The notes under the pieces: generated by a model
Told to the model about the DNA's origin: nothing
Databases searched by the model: none
Seen by the model: only the letters and a program-made list of their open reading frames with translations
Assembly (NCBI GenBank): GCA_031431125.1
Contig: JANPCX010000087.1
Span: 16,464 to 80,463 of the forward strand
From: JANPCX01 sp031431125
GTDB taxonomy: Bacteria; Pseudomonadota; Gammaproteobacteria; Burkholderiales; Burkholderiaceae_C
DNA: 64,000 nt
Direction of reading: 5' to 3'
Shown here: positions 16,631 through 25,235 of the stretch, piece after piece
How the letters are laid out: every line of letters starts with the position of its first letter
Position numbering within the stretch: position 1 is the first letter of the stretch
Made by a program: the position numbers and the translations under genes

Positions 16631-17304
16631 CATCACTGAACCCCCATCGCGCATGGGCTCGCGGCTTCACGCTGATTGAGCTGCTGGTGGTCATGACCAT
16701 GGTCTCGTTGATCGCCCTGGCCACGGCAGGCGCTATGCGCACCATGGCGCAAACCGAGGCACGGGTCGATGAGCGATTGCTGCGCGCCGACGATTTCCGC
16801 GTGGCTTCTAATTTCATCCGCAGCACCTTGGGGCGGGTGTCCATGCAGCGAGTTGAGCCTCCGCCTCCATTGGGAGCGAACCTGTTTGTATTTGCACCGC
16901 AGGCCAACGCATTGAGTTGGGTCGGCGTCATGCCTGCCCGCCACGGTGCCGGTGGACGTTCGGCCTTTCGCTTGGCGCTGGAAGGCTCGCCGGGTGGGCA
17001 AGACTTGGTCATCCGATTTGCACCGCTGGAAGACGCAGGTTCTTTTCCTGATTGGGCGACTGCGCAGGCGCGGGTCTTGGCGAGCAATGTGACCGAGTTT
17101 TCGGTGGCCTACCAAGATCCGCGCCAATCCCCAGCGCAGTGGTTGCCACAGTGGACTGTGGTTGACCGCCTACCCAGTCGCGTCAAACTCACGGTACAAA
17201 CCCAAACAGGCGGCTGGCCCGACTTGGTGGTTGCGCTGAGAACGCTGCCACTGACCACCCGTGGTGGTGGCCCGACCTTTGGTGGTGGCGGAGACGACTT
17301 GTGA
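16627..17304 (+). CDS. gspJ: Minor pseudopilin GspJ
   Basis: A minor pseudopilin of 225 aa. ARGFTLIELLVVMTMVSLIALAT is the prepilin segment. The body shows ERLLRADDFRVASNFIRSTLGRV, an FRLALEGSPGGQDLVIRFAPL strand set, and a Gly-rich end (RGGGPTFGGGGDDL). It starts with GTG overlapping the gspI stop, and its stop overlaps the gspK GTG. Confidence 0.88.
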   Translation: MTSLNPHRAWARGFTLIELLVVMTMVSLIALATAGAMRTMAQTEARVDERLLRADDFRVASNFIRSTLGRVSMQRVEPPPPLGANLFVFAPQANALSWVGVMPARHGAGGRSAFRLALEGSPGGQDLVIRFAPLEDAGSFPDWATAQARVLASNVTEFSVAYQDPRQSPAQWLPQWTVVDRLPSRVKLTVQTQTGGWPDLVVALRTLPLTTRGGGPTFGGGGDDL

Positions 17305-18152
17305 TTGCGCCGAACTCCTCCGTGCACAAAAAATCAGGCATGGTGCTGGTGGCGGTGCTGTGGATTGTTGCGGCACTGAGTGTCATCGTCACCGGAATGA
17401 TCCATTCGGTTCGCGCAGAGGTGAAGCAGGTTGCAGCGGCCAGTCAAATCGCACAAGGCAGTGCATGGGGCGGGGCGGCGATCACGGCAGTTTTGCAAAG
17501 CTTGTCTGTGCCGTCGACCGCGCCAAGCAGTCTGACCGTGACCGAGGTTCAGTTCCAAGGCCTGTCGATTCCAGTGCGCGCCATGTCACTCAACGGCTTG
17601 ATCGACCTGAATAACGCTTCGCCGGTGCTGCTCGAAAAGCTGTTTCTCATCGCTGGAGAGTTGCCGGCGGCTCAAGCCATCGCGATGGCAGAAATGGTGA
17701 GCGTAGCGAGAACTCGACCGGATCCACAGGGGCGCGCGCAGCGATTGGTGTCCGCCGAAGATCTCTTGCTTATTACCGCCATGGACTACGACACCTATGC
17801 CAAGGTGGCTGATTTGATCACCACCGACGCGCGCGGCAGCGGGCGTGTCAACATTGCCGCTGCGCCGCTGGGAGTACTTCGGGTCTTGGCCGGTGGCAAT
17901 TTAGAGGTTGCAAAACGCCTTTTTCAGGGCGCGCAAGCCGGTGCGGTTGGGCAAGACACTTCCGCCTTGGATCCGGCGCTTGTGGATAATGCGCCCTCCC
18001 GCCGATATCTGGTGCAGGCCCGTGTGCCCCTGTCAGATGGCGCGCGACTGCTGGTTTCTCGCTGGGTAGATATGAACAGCGGTAAGGCCGACGGTTTGCC
18101 TTGGCGTGTTTTCCACGCCGAGAACCGGTTGGAACCGGCTGCTGATTTATAG
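17301..18152 (+). CDS. gspK: Pseudopilus tip protein GspK
   Basis: The large tip pseudopilin, 283 aa. The prepilin segment KKSGMVLVAVLWIVAALSVIVTG lacks Glu at +5, as is typical for GspK. The following helix-hairpin region reads MSLNGLIDLNNASPVLLEKLF, the GspK-type sequence that gives a G-K-L-N pattern; RVNIAAAPLGVLRVLAGG repeats it. GspK caps the pseudopilus with I and J. It is coupled to gspJ by a GTGA overlap; gspL starts about 35 bases downstream. Confidence 0.9.
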   Translation: MIAPNSSVHKKSGMVLVAVLWIVAALSVIVTGMIHSVRAEVKQVAAASQIAQGSAWGGAAITAVLQSLSVPSTAPSSLTVTEVQFQGLSIPVRAMSLNGLIDLNNASPVLLEKLFLIAGELPAAQAIAMAEMVSVARTRPDPQGRAQRLVSAEDLLLITAMDYDTYAKVADLITTDARGSGRVNIAAAPLGVLRVLAGGNLEVAKRLFQGAQAGAVGQDTSALDPALVDNAPSRRYLVQARVPLSDGARLLVSRWVDMNSGKADGLPWRVFHAENRLEPAADL

Positions 18153-18186
18153 ATCCCACTGGCTCACCGCTTTCCTCAATTACCCC

Positions 18187-19482
18187 ATGGCGTCCATCGA
18201 AAACGATATGCGACTGTTCGGTCTTGATCTTCGCCATTTGGGGCGAGACCTCGGCGCGACTGGGTCCGCCTTACAACACTCGTGGCTGCTTTCGTGGTTG
18301 ACGCCATCACCTGTCGTTCGTTTGTCTCAAGTTGACGGGACCACCCGGCTGTGGCGCATGGGGGACAAACCCGCCCCAATGCCTGGGGCACTGTCCAACG
18401 CACGATTTGACGCCATTGAATTGCCAGAGGAGTTTTTCCTCCATCGAGAACTCGCCCTGCCTGTGGGCTTGGACGCGGCACAAATCCGAGCTGCTGTGGA
18501 ACTCGACCTGCAAAGCGCCAGCCCCTTTTCGGCCCACGACTTGTTGTGGGGGCATGTTGTGCAAAAGGGTGTTGACGGAAAACTGAAGGTGTTGGCCGCG
18601 ATTGCATCCCGCAAACAGGTGGACGCTTATTTGCATAGCCTCGATGCCAAGGTGACGGCACCCTTGACATCAACCAATAGCACTGCAACCCCGCGCGCGA
18701 GGATTGAAGTGTGGGGTTTATCGCCCGCAACCCGGCAACCGATTGTGCTGCGTGGCTTCGGTGAAAAGCTGCGCGAGCGTTACGTGCGCACGCACCGCAT
18801 CTTGGGATACGGGCTTTTGATTCTTGCCGCTTGTTTGGCGGGCGCCATTGCGGTGACGCCAACCGCGCAGCTGCGACTGCGTGCATTGGACGCAGTGCAC
18901 CAGCACGACGAACTCGTTCAGCGTACCAGCCCAGTGGTGCAAAAAAGGGAAACGCTGTTGCAATCGGCGGAAAAGCTCAAAGCGCTGTCCGACGAATTCT
19001 CAGCCCGAATTGATCCCCTGCGTGTCATTGAAATGCTCGCCACTGTTTTGCCTGACGACACGTTTTTGCACGTATTCAAGCTGCAGGGCAACAAAGTGAC
19101 TTTGGTGGGTCAAACTGCCAACGCATCAGCCCTGTTGCAGTTACTGGGGTCGCAACCTGGACTTCGCGATGTGAAGGCGCCGTCGGCGGCAAACCGTGCG
19201 CCCGGCTCATCCAAAGACTCCTATGTGATTGAGTTTTTGGTGGACCCCACTTCTTTCGCGGTCGCGACGGTCAAGCCGGCACCTCCACCCCCGCCGTTGC
19301 CAGCGGAGGCTGGAGGGGCTGCTGCTGCGCCAGCGGCCTCGGCTGGCTTGGCGTCCGTCACGCCTGTCGCTACACCCAGCCCCCAACCGTCGTTTGGCGG
19401 CGGCGGCCCGAGTTTTGGCGGTGCACCAACGCATGCGGCGCAGCCTCCCGGTCCACGATCCACAGGCGGGGGGAAACCATGA
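18187..19482 (+). CDS. gspL: Type II secretion assembly protein GspL (PilN-like)
   Basis: A bitopic inner-membrane assembly protein. The cytoplasmic actin-like part holds DAIELPEEFFLHRELALPVGL; one transmembrane helix lies at ILGYGLLILAACLAGAIAV; the periplasmic part (EMLATVLPDDTFLHVFKLQGNKVTLVGQTANASALLQLL) is a PilN/GspL ferredoxin-like domain. The last 75 residues are Pro/Ala/Gly-rich and low-complexity (SFGGGGPSFGG). The start is uncertain: ATG at 18187 or 18208 (MRLFGLDLRHLG), the second resembling other GspL N-termini. It overlaps gspM. Confidence 0.85.
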   Translation: MASIENDMRLFGLDLRHLGRDLGATGSALQHSWLLSWLTPSPVVRLSQVDGTTRLWRMGDKPAPMPGALSNARFDAIELPEEFFLHRELALPVGLDAAQIRAAVELDLQSASPFSAHDLLWGHVVQKGVDGKLKVLAAIASRKQVDAYLHSLDAKVTAPLTSTNSTATPRARIEVWGLSPATRQPIVLRGFGEKLRERYVRTHRILGYGLLILAACLAGAIAVTPTAQLRLRALDAVHQHDELVQRTSPVVQKRETLLQSAEKLKALSDEFSARIDPLRVIEMLATVLPDDTFLHVFKLQGNKVTLVGQTANASALLQLLGSQPGLRDVKAPSAANRAPGSSKDSYVIEFLVDPTSFAVATVKPAPPPPPLPAEAGGAAAAPAASAGLASVTPVATPSPQPSFGGGGPSFGGAPTHAAQPPGPRSTGGGKP

Positions 19483-20033
19483 GTCTTCGTAACCCGCGTG
19501 TGATCGCTTTGTTGTCGTTGCTGCTGCTCATTATCTTCATGGCATGTGGCTACGCGGCTTACTTGGTTTGGCAAAAAAACCGCTGGGCACAAACAGTTTT
19601 GTCCGAGACCGCGCCGCGTCATGCCCGATTGATGGGCCTGGACGCAGCGCGCACCGAACTGGACGGCGCATTGACAAATGCCCAGGCGCTTCGCTCGCAG
19701 TTGGTTTACCCTGCCTCGCAGGATACGAACCAGACCGGAAATGCGGCGCAGCAACGCGTTCGTGACATCTTGTCGGCCTCCGGTCTGCAAGTCCTCAGCA
19801 GCCAGGTGTTGCCAGCGACCAGCGGCAAAGACACCAAGTGGGATCGAATCACGCTCGCGGTTCGAACCGAGGGGGATGCCCTGGCCCTCTACAACGCGTT
19901 GGCCATCCTTGCAGGACAAGTGCCGGTGATTGTCATCAACGAGCTGGATGTGCAGGTTCAGGCGCAGCCCCCGAATGCACCGCCGCGTTTGTCCATGCAA
20001 TTCAGTCTTGTGGTGCTGAGGGAGCCCACCTGA
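19479..20033 (+). CDS. gspM: Type II secretion protein GspM
   Basis: A 184-aa protein with one N-terminal membrane helix (VIALLSLLLLIIFMACGYAAYLV) and a periplasmic domain. The region VRDILSASGLQVLSSQVLPATSGKDTKWDRITLAVRTEGDALALYNAL matches the GspM subtype b domain. It would pair with GspL in the inner-membrane platform. The ATG has GGCGGGGGG upstream and overlaps the gspL stop; its own stop overlaps the next ATG as TGATG. Confidence 0.85.
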   Translation: MSLRNPRVIALLSLLLLIIFMACGYAAYLVWQKNRWAQTVLSETAPRHARLMGLDAARTELDGALTNAQALRSQLVYPASQDTNQTGNAAQQRVRDILSASGLQVLSSQVLPATSGKDTKWDRITLAVRTEGDALALYNALAILAGQVPVIVINELDVQVQAQPPNAPPRLSMQFSLVVLREPT

Positions 20034-20638
20034 TGCGCCGCTTTGCAATTCCACTGCTGGTATTTGTGTCCATGATGCTGGCCCTGGCGTTGGCCTGGAC
20101 GTGGCTGACGCCACAGGGGCACAAACGCCAATTCAATTGGCAAGCGCCGACGCCCAAGGAGGTTGACTTTAAATCGGTGCTGCCTGTCCATGCGCAAGTT
20201 GCGGCGGTTGAGAACAGCCGTTTGATCGCGATGCAGGAGCGGCCCGTTTTTTCAGTGACCCGTCGCCCCCCTCCACCACCACCACCACCACCCGTTCCGC
20301 CTCCGGTGGATGTTCTCAGCAGTGCCAAGGTGACCGGCATCTACTCTGGCACCGGAGGAACCGGTGTCTTGCTCAATCTTGGTGGGAAAAGTCGCCGTGT
20401 GAGGGTGAATGAGAATGTGGATGGTTGGGTTCTAACGGGCATTGAAGGCCGAAGTGCCACCTTTGTGTCGGGTGGTCAAACACGTTCGCTGCCGCTTGGC
20501 CGTGCGACGCTGACATCAGCACCGGCTGGGGTTCCTTTGTCTGCAACCGTCAGTACGCCGACGGTCGAACCTGCGGCGCCCAGCGAACAACGCCCAACTC
20601 GCCCGCGGCCAGTTGGCGCGGTCTTTGGCGGTTCATGA
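20033..20638 (+). CDS. GspC/GspN-like periplasmic linker protein
   Basis: A 201-aa protein with an N-terminal signal anchor (FAIPLLVFVSMMLALALAWTWL), a polyproline stretch of nine consecutive Pro at about residue 81, and a small beta domain. SAKVTGIYSGTGGTGVLLNLGGKSRRVRVNENVDGWVLTGIEGRSATFVSGG resembles the homology region of GspC, the part that binds the secretin. It sits where GspN is placed in many betaproteobacterial operons, directly before gspD, and no separate gspC is seen. I infer that it fills the GspC role of coupling platform and secretin. Confidence 0.75.
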   Translation: MRRFAIPLLVFVSMMLALALAWTWLTPQGHKRQFNWQAPTPKEVDFKSVLPVHAQVAAVENSRLIAMQERPVFSVTRRPPPPPPPPPVPPPVDVLSSAKVTGIYSGTGGTGVLLNLGGKSRRVRVNENVDGWVLTGIEGRSATFVSGGQTRSLPLGRATLTSAPAGVPLSATVSTPTVEPAAPSEQRPTRPRPVGAVFGGS

Positions 20639-20672
20639 TTACTTTCTCAACATACTCAAAGCATTGGCGACC

Positions 20673-22862
20673 ATGAAACCCTATCAGTACGCTCTCACGG
20701 CATTGGCCGCGGTGACCTGCCACTGGGCTTCGGCGCAGACACCTGTTGTGGCGTCTACACCTGCATCTGCTTCGGCGGCATCGACCGCCTCAGAAGAGCC
20801 TCGAATCATTCGTGGCAACGACCGGATGACGGCACCGAGCCCAGCGGTTGCGCCCATCGTTGGCGCCCCCAGCGCGTTTAACTTTGAAGAGACGCCCATT
20901 GCCGATGTGGTGCGTGTGGTGTTGGGCGACATCCTCAAGGTCAACTATGTGCTCTACCCGCCCTTGACGGGGACGGTGACGCTTTCAACCCGCGAAGCGG
21001 TGACCCCCGATCAAGCCGCCTACTTGCTGGAAAGCGCTCTTCAGGCCAACGGCCTCATCATGGCGCGCGATGCCCGTGGAACGTACCACGTGGGTCGTCC
21101 TGATGCGGTCAAGGGCGCAGGATCGGCGTCCAGGCAAGTTATTTCCGGCACGGTTTTGCAACCCGGTTACGGCTCCATCATCGTGCCCCTGCAGTTCATA
21201 GGCGCCACCGAAATGGCCACCATCTTGCGGCCGATGTTGCCACCAGAAGCGCTCGCTCGGGTGGATACGGTGCGCAATTTGTTGGTGTTGGTGGGGACCC
21301 GATCGCAGGCAGAGGGCTGGCTCGATATGGTCAACACCTTCGACGTTGACTTGCTCAAAGGCATGTCTGTCGGTGTTTTCCCCCTTAAACACGCCAGCAC
21401 CCGTGAAGTCGAGGCGGCGCTGCGGCTCATGGGTGTAGGCGGCGCCGCTGAAGCCAGCCCCGGGGCGGGTTCCTCAACGCGTCCTGCCTCTACGCCCACG
21501 CCAGGATCTGCTGCTGCGCAGGCGCCGGTCACCAGCAATCCTTTGTTGGGTGCATTGCGCGTCATGCCCATCGAACGCATCAACAGTGTATTGGTGGTCG
21601 CCTCCCGCGCGGCTCAACTGGACGAAGCACGCAGGTGGATTGAAAAGCTGGACAAACCCAGCGACAACTCAGCCGAGCCCCAGTTATTCGTCTACCCCGT
21701 ACAGAACGGATCTGCTCAACACCTGGCCAGTGTGTTGAACGGAATTTTCGGTTCAGGGGGAGGCGTCACGCCGTCATCTGGCACAGGCGTTGCGCCACGT
21801 TTGCCTACTACATCAGCGGCTGGGGGAGGGGTGAATCTGACATCGACCGCCAATACCCTTGGATCCAATCAGCAAAATGCGGCACGAGGCAATGCACCAA
21901 CCCCTAACGCGGTTGTCGTGACTCAGAGTGGTGTTCGGGTCATGGCCGATGACCGCAACAATGCCGTGCTCATCTACGGCAGTCGATCAGACTACAACCG
22001 CATCGAAGCGGCACTCAAACGTTTGGACCTGCCTCCGACCCAGGTGCTGATTGAAGCCAGCATCGTCGAAGTCACCCTGGGGGACGACCTCAGTTACGGT
22101 GTGCAGTGGATGTTCAACGACAACACAAGGGGTGGATTGCAAGGAACCGGCGTGCTCAGCGGTTCTACCGGCGGTGTGCCACAGGGGGTGTCTTCGGGGT
22201 TTTCCTACACACTGCGCAACTCACTGGGCAATGTACGTGCCGTGTTGAACGCGCTGGCTGGAAAGTCTTTGCTCAACGTGATTTCAAGTCCATCGCTGAT
22301 GGTCCTGGACAACCACACCGCGACAATTTCCGCCGGCACCCAACAACCCGTTAGAACCGGTGACATCTTCAACGCCAACGGTTTGATTTCGTCGACCATC
22401 CAGTACCGCGATACCGGTGTCAGTCTATCCGTGACGCCGTCGGTGAATGCGGGTGACATGATCACCATGGATATCAACCAATCTGTCACCGACGTCGGTG
22501 CCCCAGATGCAGGCAGTACTGGACAGGTGACATTCAATCAGCGTCAGATTTCCAGCAAAGTGGCCGTCAGGTCGGGCGAGACCTTGGTACTTGGCGGGCT
22601 GATTCGAGACAGCAGTAAGGCGGGTGGCTCCGGTGTGCCTGGGCTTCAAGACATACCCTTGATTGGAGCGCTTTTCGGAACCAAAACCAAAAAAATCGAA
22701 CGTACTGAACTGCTTGTCGTGATCACACCGCGTGTGGTGCGATCAGACCAAGGCATTCGTGAGCTCAGCCAAGAGTTGCGGGAGCGAATGAGAAGCGGAT
22801 TGACTGGGCGCGAGCCAAGTGGTTCGACATCCGGTACAGCTTCTAAACGATCTGAAGACTAG
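20673..22862 (+). CDS. gspD: Type II secretion secretin GspD
   Basis: Outer-membrane secretin, 729 aa. Signal peptide MKPYQYALTALAAVTCHWASA; then N0 (FNFEETPIADVVRVVLGDILKVNYVLYPPLTGTV) and N1-N3 ring-building domains (IVPLQFIGATEMATILRPML; VFPLKHASTREVEAALRLM; VYPVQNGSAQHLASVLNGIFG). Ser/Gly-rich loops separate N2 and N3. The secretin core has VLIEASIVEVTLGDDLSYGVQW, LLNVISSPSLMVLDNHTATI and LIRDSSKAGGSGVPGLQDIPLIGALFG. The 60-odd C-terminal residues could be a pilotin-binding S-domain. It is the last T2SS cistron; a small lipoprotein gene follows 31 bases later. Confidence 0.95.
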   Translation: MKPYQYALTALAAVTCHWASAQTPVVASTPASASAASTASEEPRIIRGNDRMTAPSPAVAPIVGAPSAFNFEETPIADVVRVVLGDILKVNYVLYPPLTGTVTLSTREAVTPDQAAYLLESALQANGLIMARDARGTYHVGRPDAVKGAGSASRQVISGTVLQPGYGSIIVPLQFIGATEMATILRPMLPPEALARVDTVRNLLVLVGTRSQAEGWLDMVNTFDVDLLKGMSVGVFPLKHASTREVEAALRLMGVGGAAEASPGAGSSTRPASTPTPGSAAAQAPVTSNPLLGALRVMPIERINSVLVVASRAAQLDEARRWIEKLDKPSDNSAEPQLFVYPVQNGSAQHLASVLNGIFGSGGGVTPSSGTGVAPRLPTTSAAGGGVNLTSTANTLGSNQQNAARGNAPTPNAVVVTQSGVRVMADDRNNAVLIYGSRSDYNRIEAALKRLDLPPTQVLIEASIVEVTLGDDLSYGVQWMFNDNTRGGLQGTGVLSGSTGGVPQGVSSGFSYTLRNSLGNVRAVLNALAGKSLLNVISSPSLMVLDNHTATISAGTQQPVRTGDIFNANGLISSTIQYRDTGVSLSVTPSVNAGDMITMDINQSVTDVGAPDAGSTGQVTFNQRQISSKVAVRSGETLVLGGLIRDSSKAGGSGVPGLQDIPLIGALFGTKTKKIERTELLVVITPRVVRSDQGIRELSQELRERMRSGLTGREPSGSTSGTASKRSED

Positions 22863-22893
22863 TCCAGTAAATCAACAGGAAATATTTCTTAAT

Positions 22894-23295
22894 ATGAAAA
22901 TCAATGTCGCTAATCTATCCATCGCAGTTGCCTTCGCCCTTTCGGGTTGTGCCTCTTTTGCGCCACAACCACCCGAGAAAGTTGTTGAAACGCGTGCCAT
23001 GCAGTACTGGCAAGCGCGTCTCGCGGGCAAGCTGGACAAGGCCTATACCTACGCAAACCCAGCGTTTCGGGCGGCCAGAACTGTTGAGCAGTACAAAACC
23101 CGTTTCGGCTCCGGGGCCATGGTCAAGGAGGTGGAGGTGTACAAAGTCACTTGCGAACCGCTAAAATGTACCGCGAGGATGCAGCTGACCGCCCAGCTGA
23201 ATCTACCCATGCTCAACATTGGCAGTATGCAAACCTATGTCGACGAAGTCTGGGTGCTGGAGGACGGCAGTTGGTGGCGTTTCGAGGAGCTTTGA
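22894..23295 (+). CDS. Small lipoprotein downstream of gspD, pilotin candidate
   Basis: A 133-aa protein with signal peptide and lipobox (AFALSGCAS, Cys18 or nearby). The mature part has a helix with QYWQARLAGKLDKAYTYANPAFRA, followed by beta strands and a two-Cys CEPLKC motif, and ends WVLEDGSWWRFEEL. The layout is reminiscent of NTF2-like domains but I do not recognise a named family. AGGA precedes the ATG. Its position at the end of the gsp operon makes a secretin-pilotin (GspS-like) role possible; this rests on position and lipidation only. Confidence 0.7.
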   Translation: MKINVANLSIAVAFALSGCASFAPQPPEKVVETRAMQYWQARLAGKLDKAYTYANPAFRAARTVEQYKTRFGSGAMVKEVEVYKVTCEPLKCTARMQLTAQLNLPMLNIGSMQTYVDEVWVLEDGSWWRFEEL

Positions 23296-23494
23296 TTGGC
23301 TCGTTGTTTTTTCTACTAACCCAACAACAGGAGGATGAGTGCTCTTCGGCCATCAGTAGTGTTGCTCTTTATCAACAAACCGGGGGGTGTTGACATGTTG
23401 TCTGGCACAAGTCCCCGAAGCGCTGTGCTACCATCCCAGAGCGTAATCAATCGTGGTAGTTGCGCTTACCAACTTTTTTAACAGGAGTTCTTCG
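23296..23494 (+). promoter_or_regulatory. 200-bp leader/promoter region of the secreted surface protein
   Basis: This gap separates the T2SS operon from the 551-aa protein. It contains TTGACA at 23390-23395, a good -35 hexamer, but no convincing -10 at the right distance. The start codon of the following gene has a strong ACAGGAG 9 bases upstream. A separate promoter is likely from the expression signals but I cannot place it. Confidence 0.35.
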
Positions 23495-25150
23495 ATGAGA
23501 AAAAATGTTCTTGCCCTGAGCATTGCTACCATGATTGGTGGCTTGGGTTTCGCTGGCTTTGCGTCGGCTTCCGTGATTGTCGGCACCCGCCCGTCTGCCT
23601 CGGTGACACCCGTTAACAACTTGCTCCGTACGGCAAATGCAACCCAGTTCACGCTGTCTGCAGGTGGCATCGGTCACCAGCTGATCACCCCTTATTTCAA
23701 TGCCCAGAACGGTAACGGTACCGTTTTGCACGTTGTTAACACCGACACGGTGAACGGCAAGGCGCTCAAAGTGCGTTTCCGCGGCGCTTCCAACTCTGAC
23801 GATATCTTGGACTTTTACGTCTTGCTGTCGCCAACCGACGTTTGGACCGGCATCATCACGCAAGGTTCTTCCGGTTTCGCAACCCTGACCACCGCTGACA
23901 AGAGCTGCACCTACCCAGCACTGTCACCCGCTGGTCAGTCATTTGTGCCTAACCGCCTGAACCCATCTTGGACCGCAGCCCAGCAGCAGAACAACACCCG
24001 TGAAGGTTACGTGGAAATGTTCGTTGCGGCTGATATTCCAAGCAACTTGGTCTACACCGCTCCGGCAAATGCGCAGTCGCCCCTGTACACCGCCATCAAA
24101 CACGTTGCTGGCGTTGCACCTTGCACGCTGGCGGCTCTGAATGGTGCGCTGTTGACCGACCACCTCACCGAAGCTGCTGCAGCCGCAGTCGGTTTCGATA
24201 CCCCGACGGGCCAAGTGGCTGGTTCCTGGTACATCATCAATGTGCCTCAGTCGACTACCTTCTCTGGTGACATGACCGCTTTGCGCGCAACGGCTGCTGG
24301 CGGCAACGCACGTGGTAACTACGTTGTGTTCCCGCAGACAGCTGATCCAGTGACCACAACCGGTTTGCCAGAGACGTTCACGGCTGACCCATTGTTGTCT
24401 GGTGGCAGCAACGCATTCCGCACCAAATCTTCTACGGGCGCTACCACGACCGTTCAGGCTACCCCTCTGATCGCTGCAGCGATGTATGACTTCCCTGACC
24501 TGTCAACCCCGTACTTGGGCGGACTTTTCGGTGGTGCATCTGTCGCGAACGCACGTGCCTCGGCCAACAGCTTGACGGCTCAGTTGGCTGCGCTGTCAGT
24601 GTCGAATCAGTACGCAACTGATGCGTCAATCAGTGCCAAGACCGACTGGACGTTCTCGTTCCCAACACGTCGTTACAGCGTCGCCTATGACTACTCTGCT
24701 GCGGCTGCCGTGTTGAAGACGGTGTACTCACTGGTTCCTGCTGCAGGCAACCAGTACTTCCACGACACTAACATCATTGCCGATACGACTGCTGCGCAGT
24801 TGTGTATCAACCTGGGCTCCGGTGCTCTGTCCTTCTATGACCGTGAAGAAACTGGTAACAGCACGGGTGCAGTGTTCTCTCCAGGTGCCATCGCCACGAC
24901 CCGCTTCTGCGGTGAAACTTCGGTTCTGGCATTTGCTGATGCTGGTAACTCAGCACTGTCCGCATCTGTTGCTCGTTCGACTGTGACGACTGGCCTGTTC
25001 ACCAATGGTTGGGCTTTCTTGAACACCACCGGTGCTAACGGTCTGGGTCTGCCTTTGATCGGTTCCTCGTTCCAGAAGTTGACCAACCCATCGGCTACCG
25101 CTGGTGTGTCGGGTAACTACGGCATCACCTGGACGCACATCAACCGCTAA
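23495..25150 (+). CDS. Secreted surface (S-layer-like) protein, likely T2SS cargo
   Basis: A 551-aa protein with Sec signal peptide MRKNVLALSIATMIGGLGFAGFASA. The mature chain is rich in Ala, Thr, Ser, Gly and Val, poor in Lys and has four Cys (SCTYP, APCTL, QLCIN, RFCGE), possibly two disulfides. It has no membrane segment, no beta-barrel C-terminal signature and no catalytic motif that I see. Codon choice (GGT, CGT, AAC, TTC, GCT) differs from the GCG/GCC-rich neighbours in the way highly expressed genes do. The ribosome site is strong (ACAGGAG) and a strong terminator follows. Placed directly after a T2SS operon and before a periplasmic PPIase, it looks like an abundant surface-layer-type or extracellular protein. 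Family not named with certainty. Confidence 0.7.
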   Translation: MRKNVLALSIATMIGGLGFAGFASASVIVGTRPSASVTPVNNLLRTANATQFTLSAGGIGHQLITPYFNAQNGNGTVLHVVNTDTVNGKALKVRFRGASNSDDILDFYVLLSPTDVWTGIITQGSSGFATLTTADKSCTYPALSPAGQSFVPNRLNPSWTAAQQQNNTREGYVEMFVAADIPSNLVYTAPANAQSPLYTAIKHVAGVAPCTLAALNGALLTDHLTEAAAAAVGFDTPTGQVAGSWYIINVPQSTTFSGDMTALRATAAGGNARGNYVVFPQTADPVTTTGLPETFTADPLLSGGSNAFRTKSSTGATTTVQATPLIAAAMYDFPDLSTPYLGGLFGGASVANARASANSLTAQLAALSVSNQYATDASISAKTDWTFSFPTRRYSVAYDYSAAAAVLKTVYSLVPAAGNQYFHDTNIIADTTAAQLCINLGSGALSFYDREETGNSTGAVFSPGAIATTRFCGETSVLAFADAGNSALSASVARSTVTTGLFTNGWAFLNTTGANGLGLPLIGSSFQKLTNPSATAGVSGNYGITWTHINR

Positions 25151-25181
25151 TTTGCGGCACTTTATCGCAGCAATGCGATCC

Positions 25182-25215
25182 AAAAAAGGCGGGGGATTTC
25201 CCCCGCCTTTTTTTT
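25182..25215 (+). terminator. Strong intrinsic terminator after the surface-protein gene
   Basis: AAAAAAGGCGGGGG and CCCCCGCCTTTTTT form a long stem around ATTT, ending in eight T. It is the strongest terminator in the window, consistent with heavy transcription of the upstream gene. ppiC starts 20 bases later and has no obvious promoter of its own in the gap, so partial read-through may feed it. Confidence 0.95.
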
Positions 25216-25235
25216 CGACAGCAAACATCTAACCT

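Noticed and set aside
23328..23393. Short leader peptide after AGGAGG upstream of the surface-protein gene
   Set aside because: The ribosome site touches the ATG with no spacing, and the peptide has no codon run suggesting attenuation.
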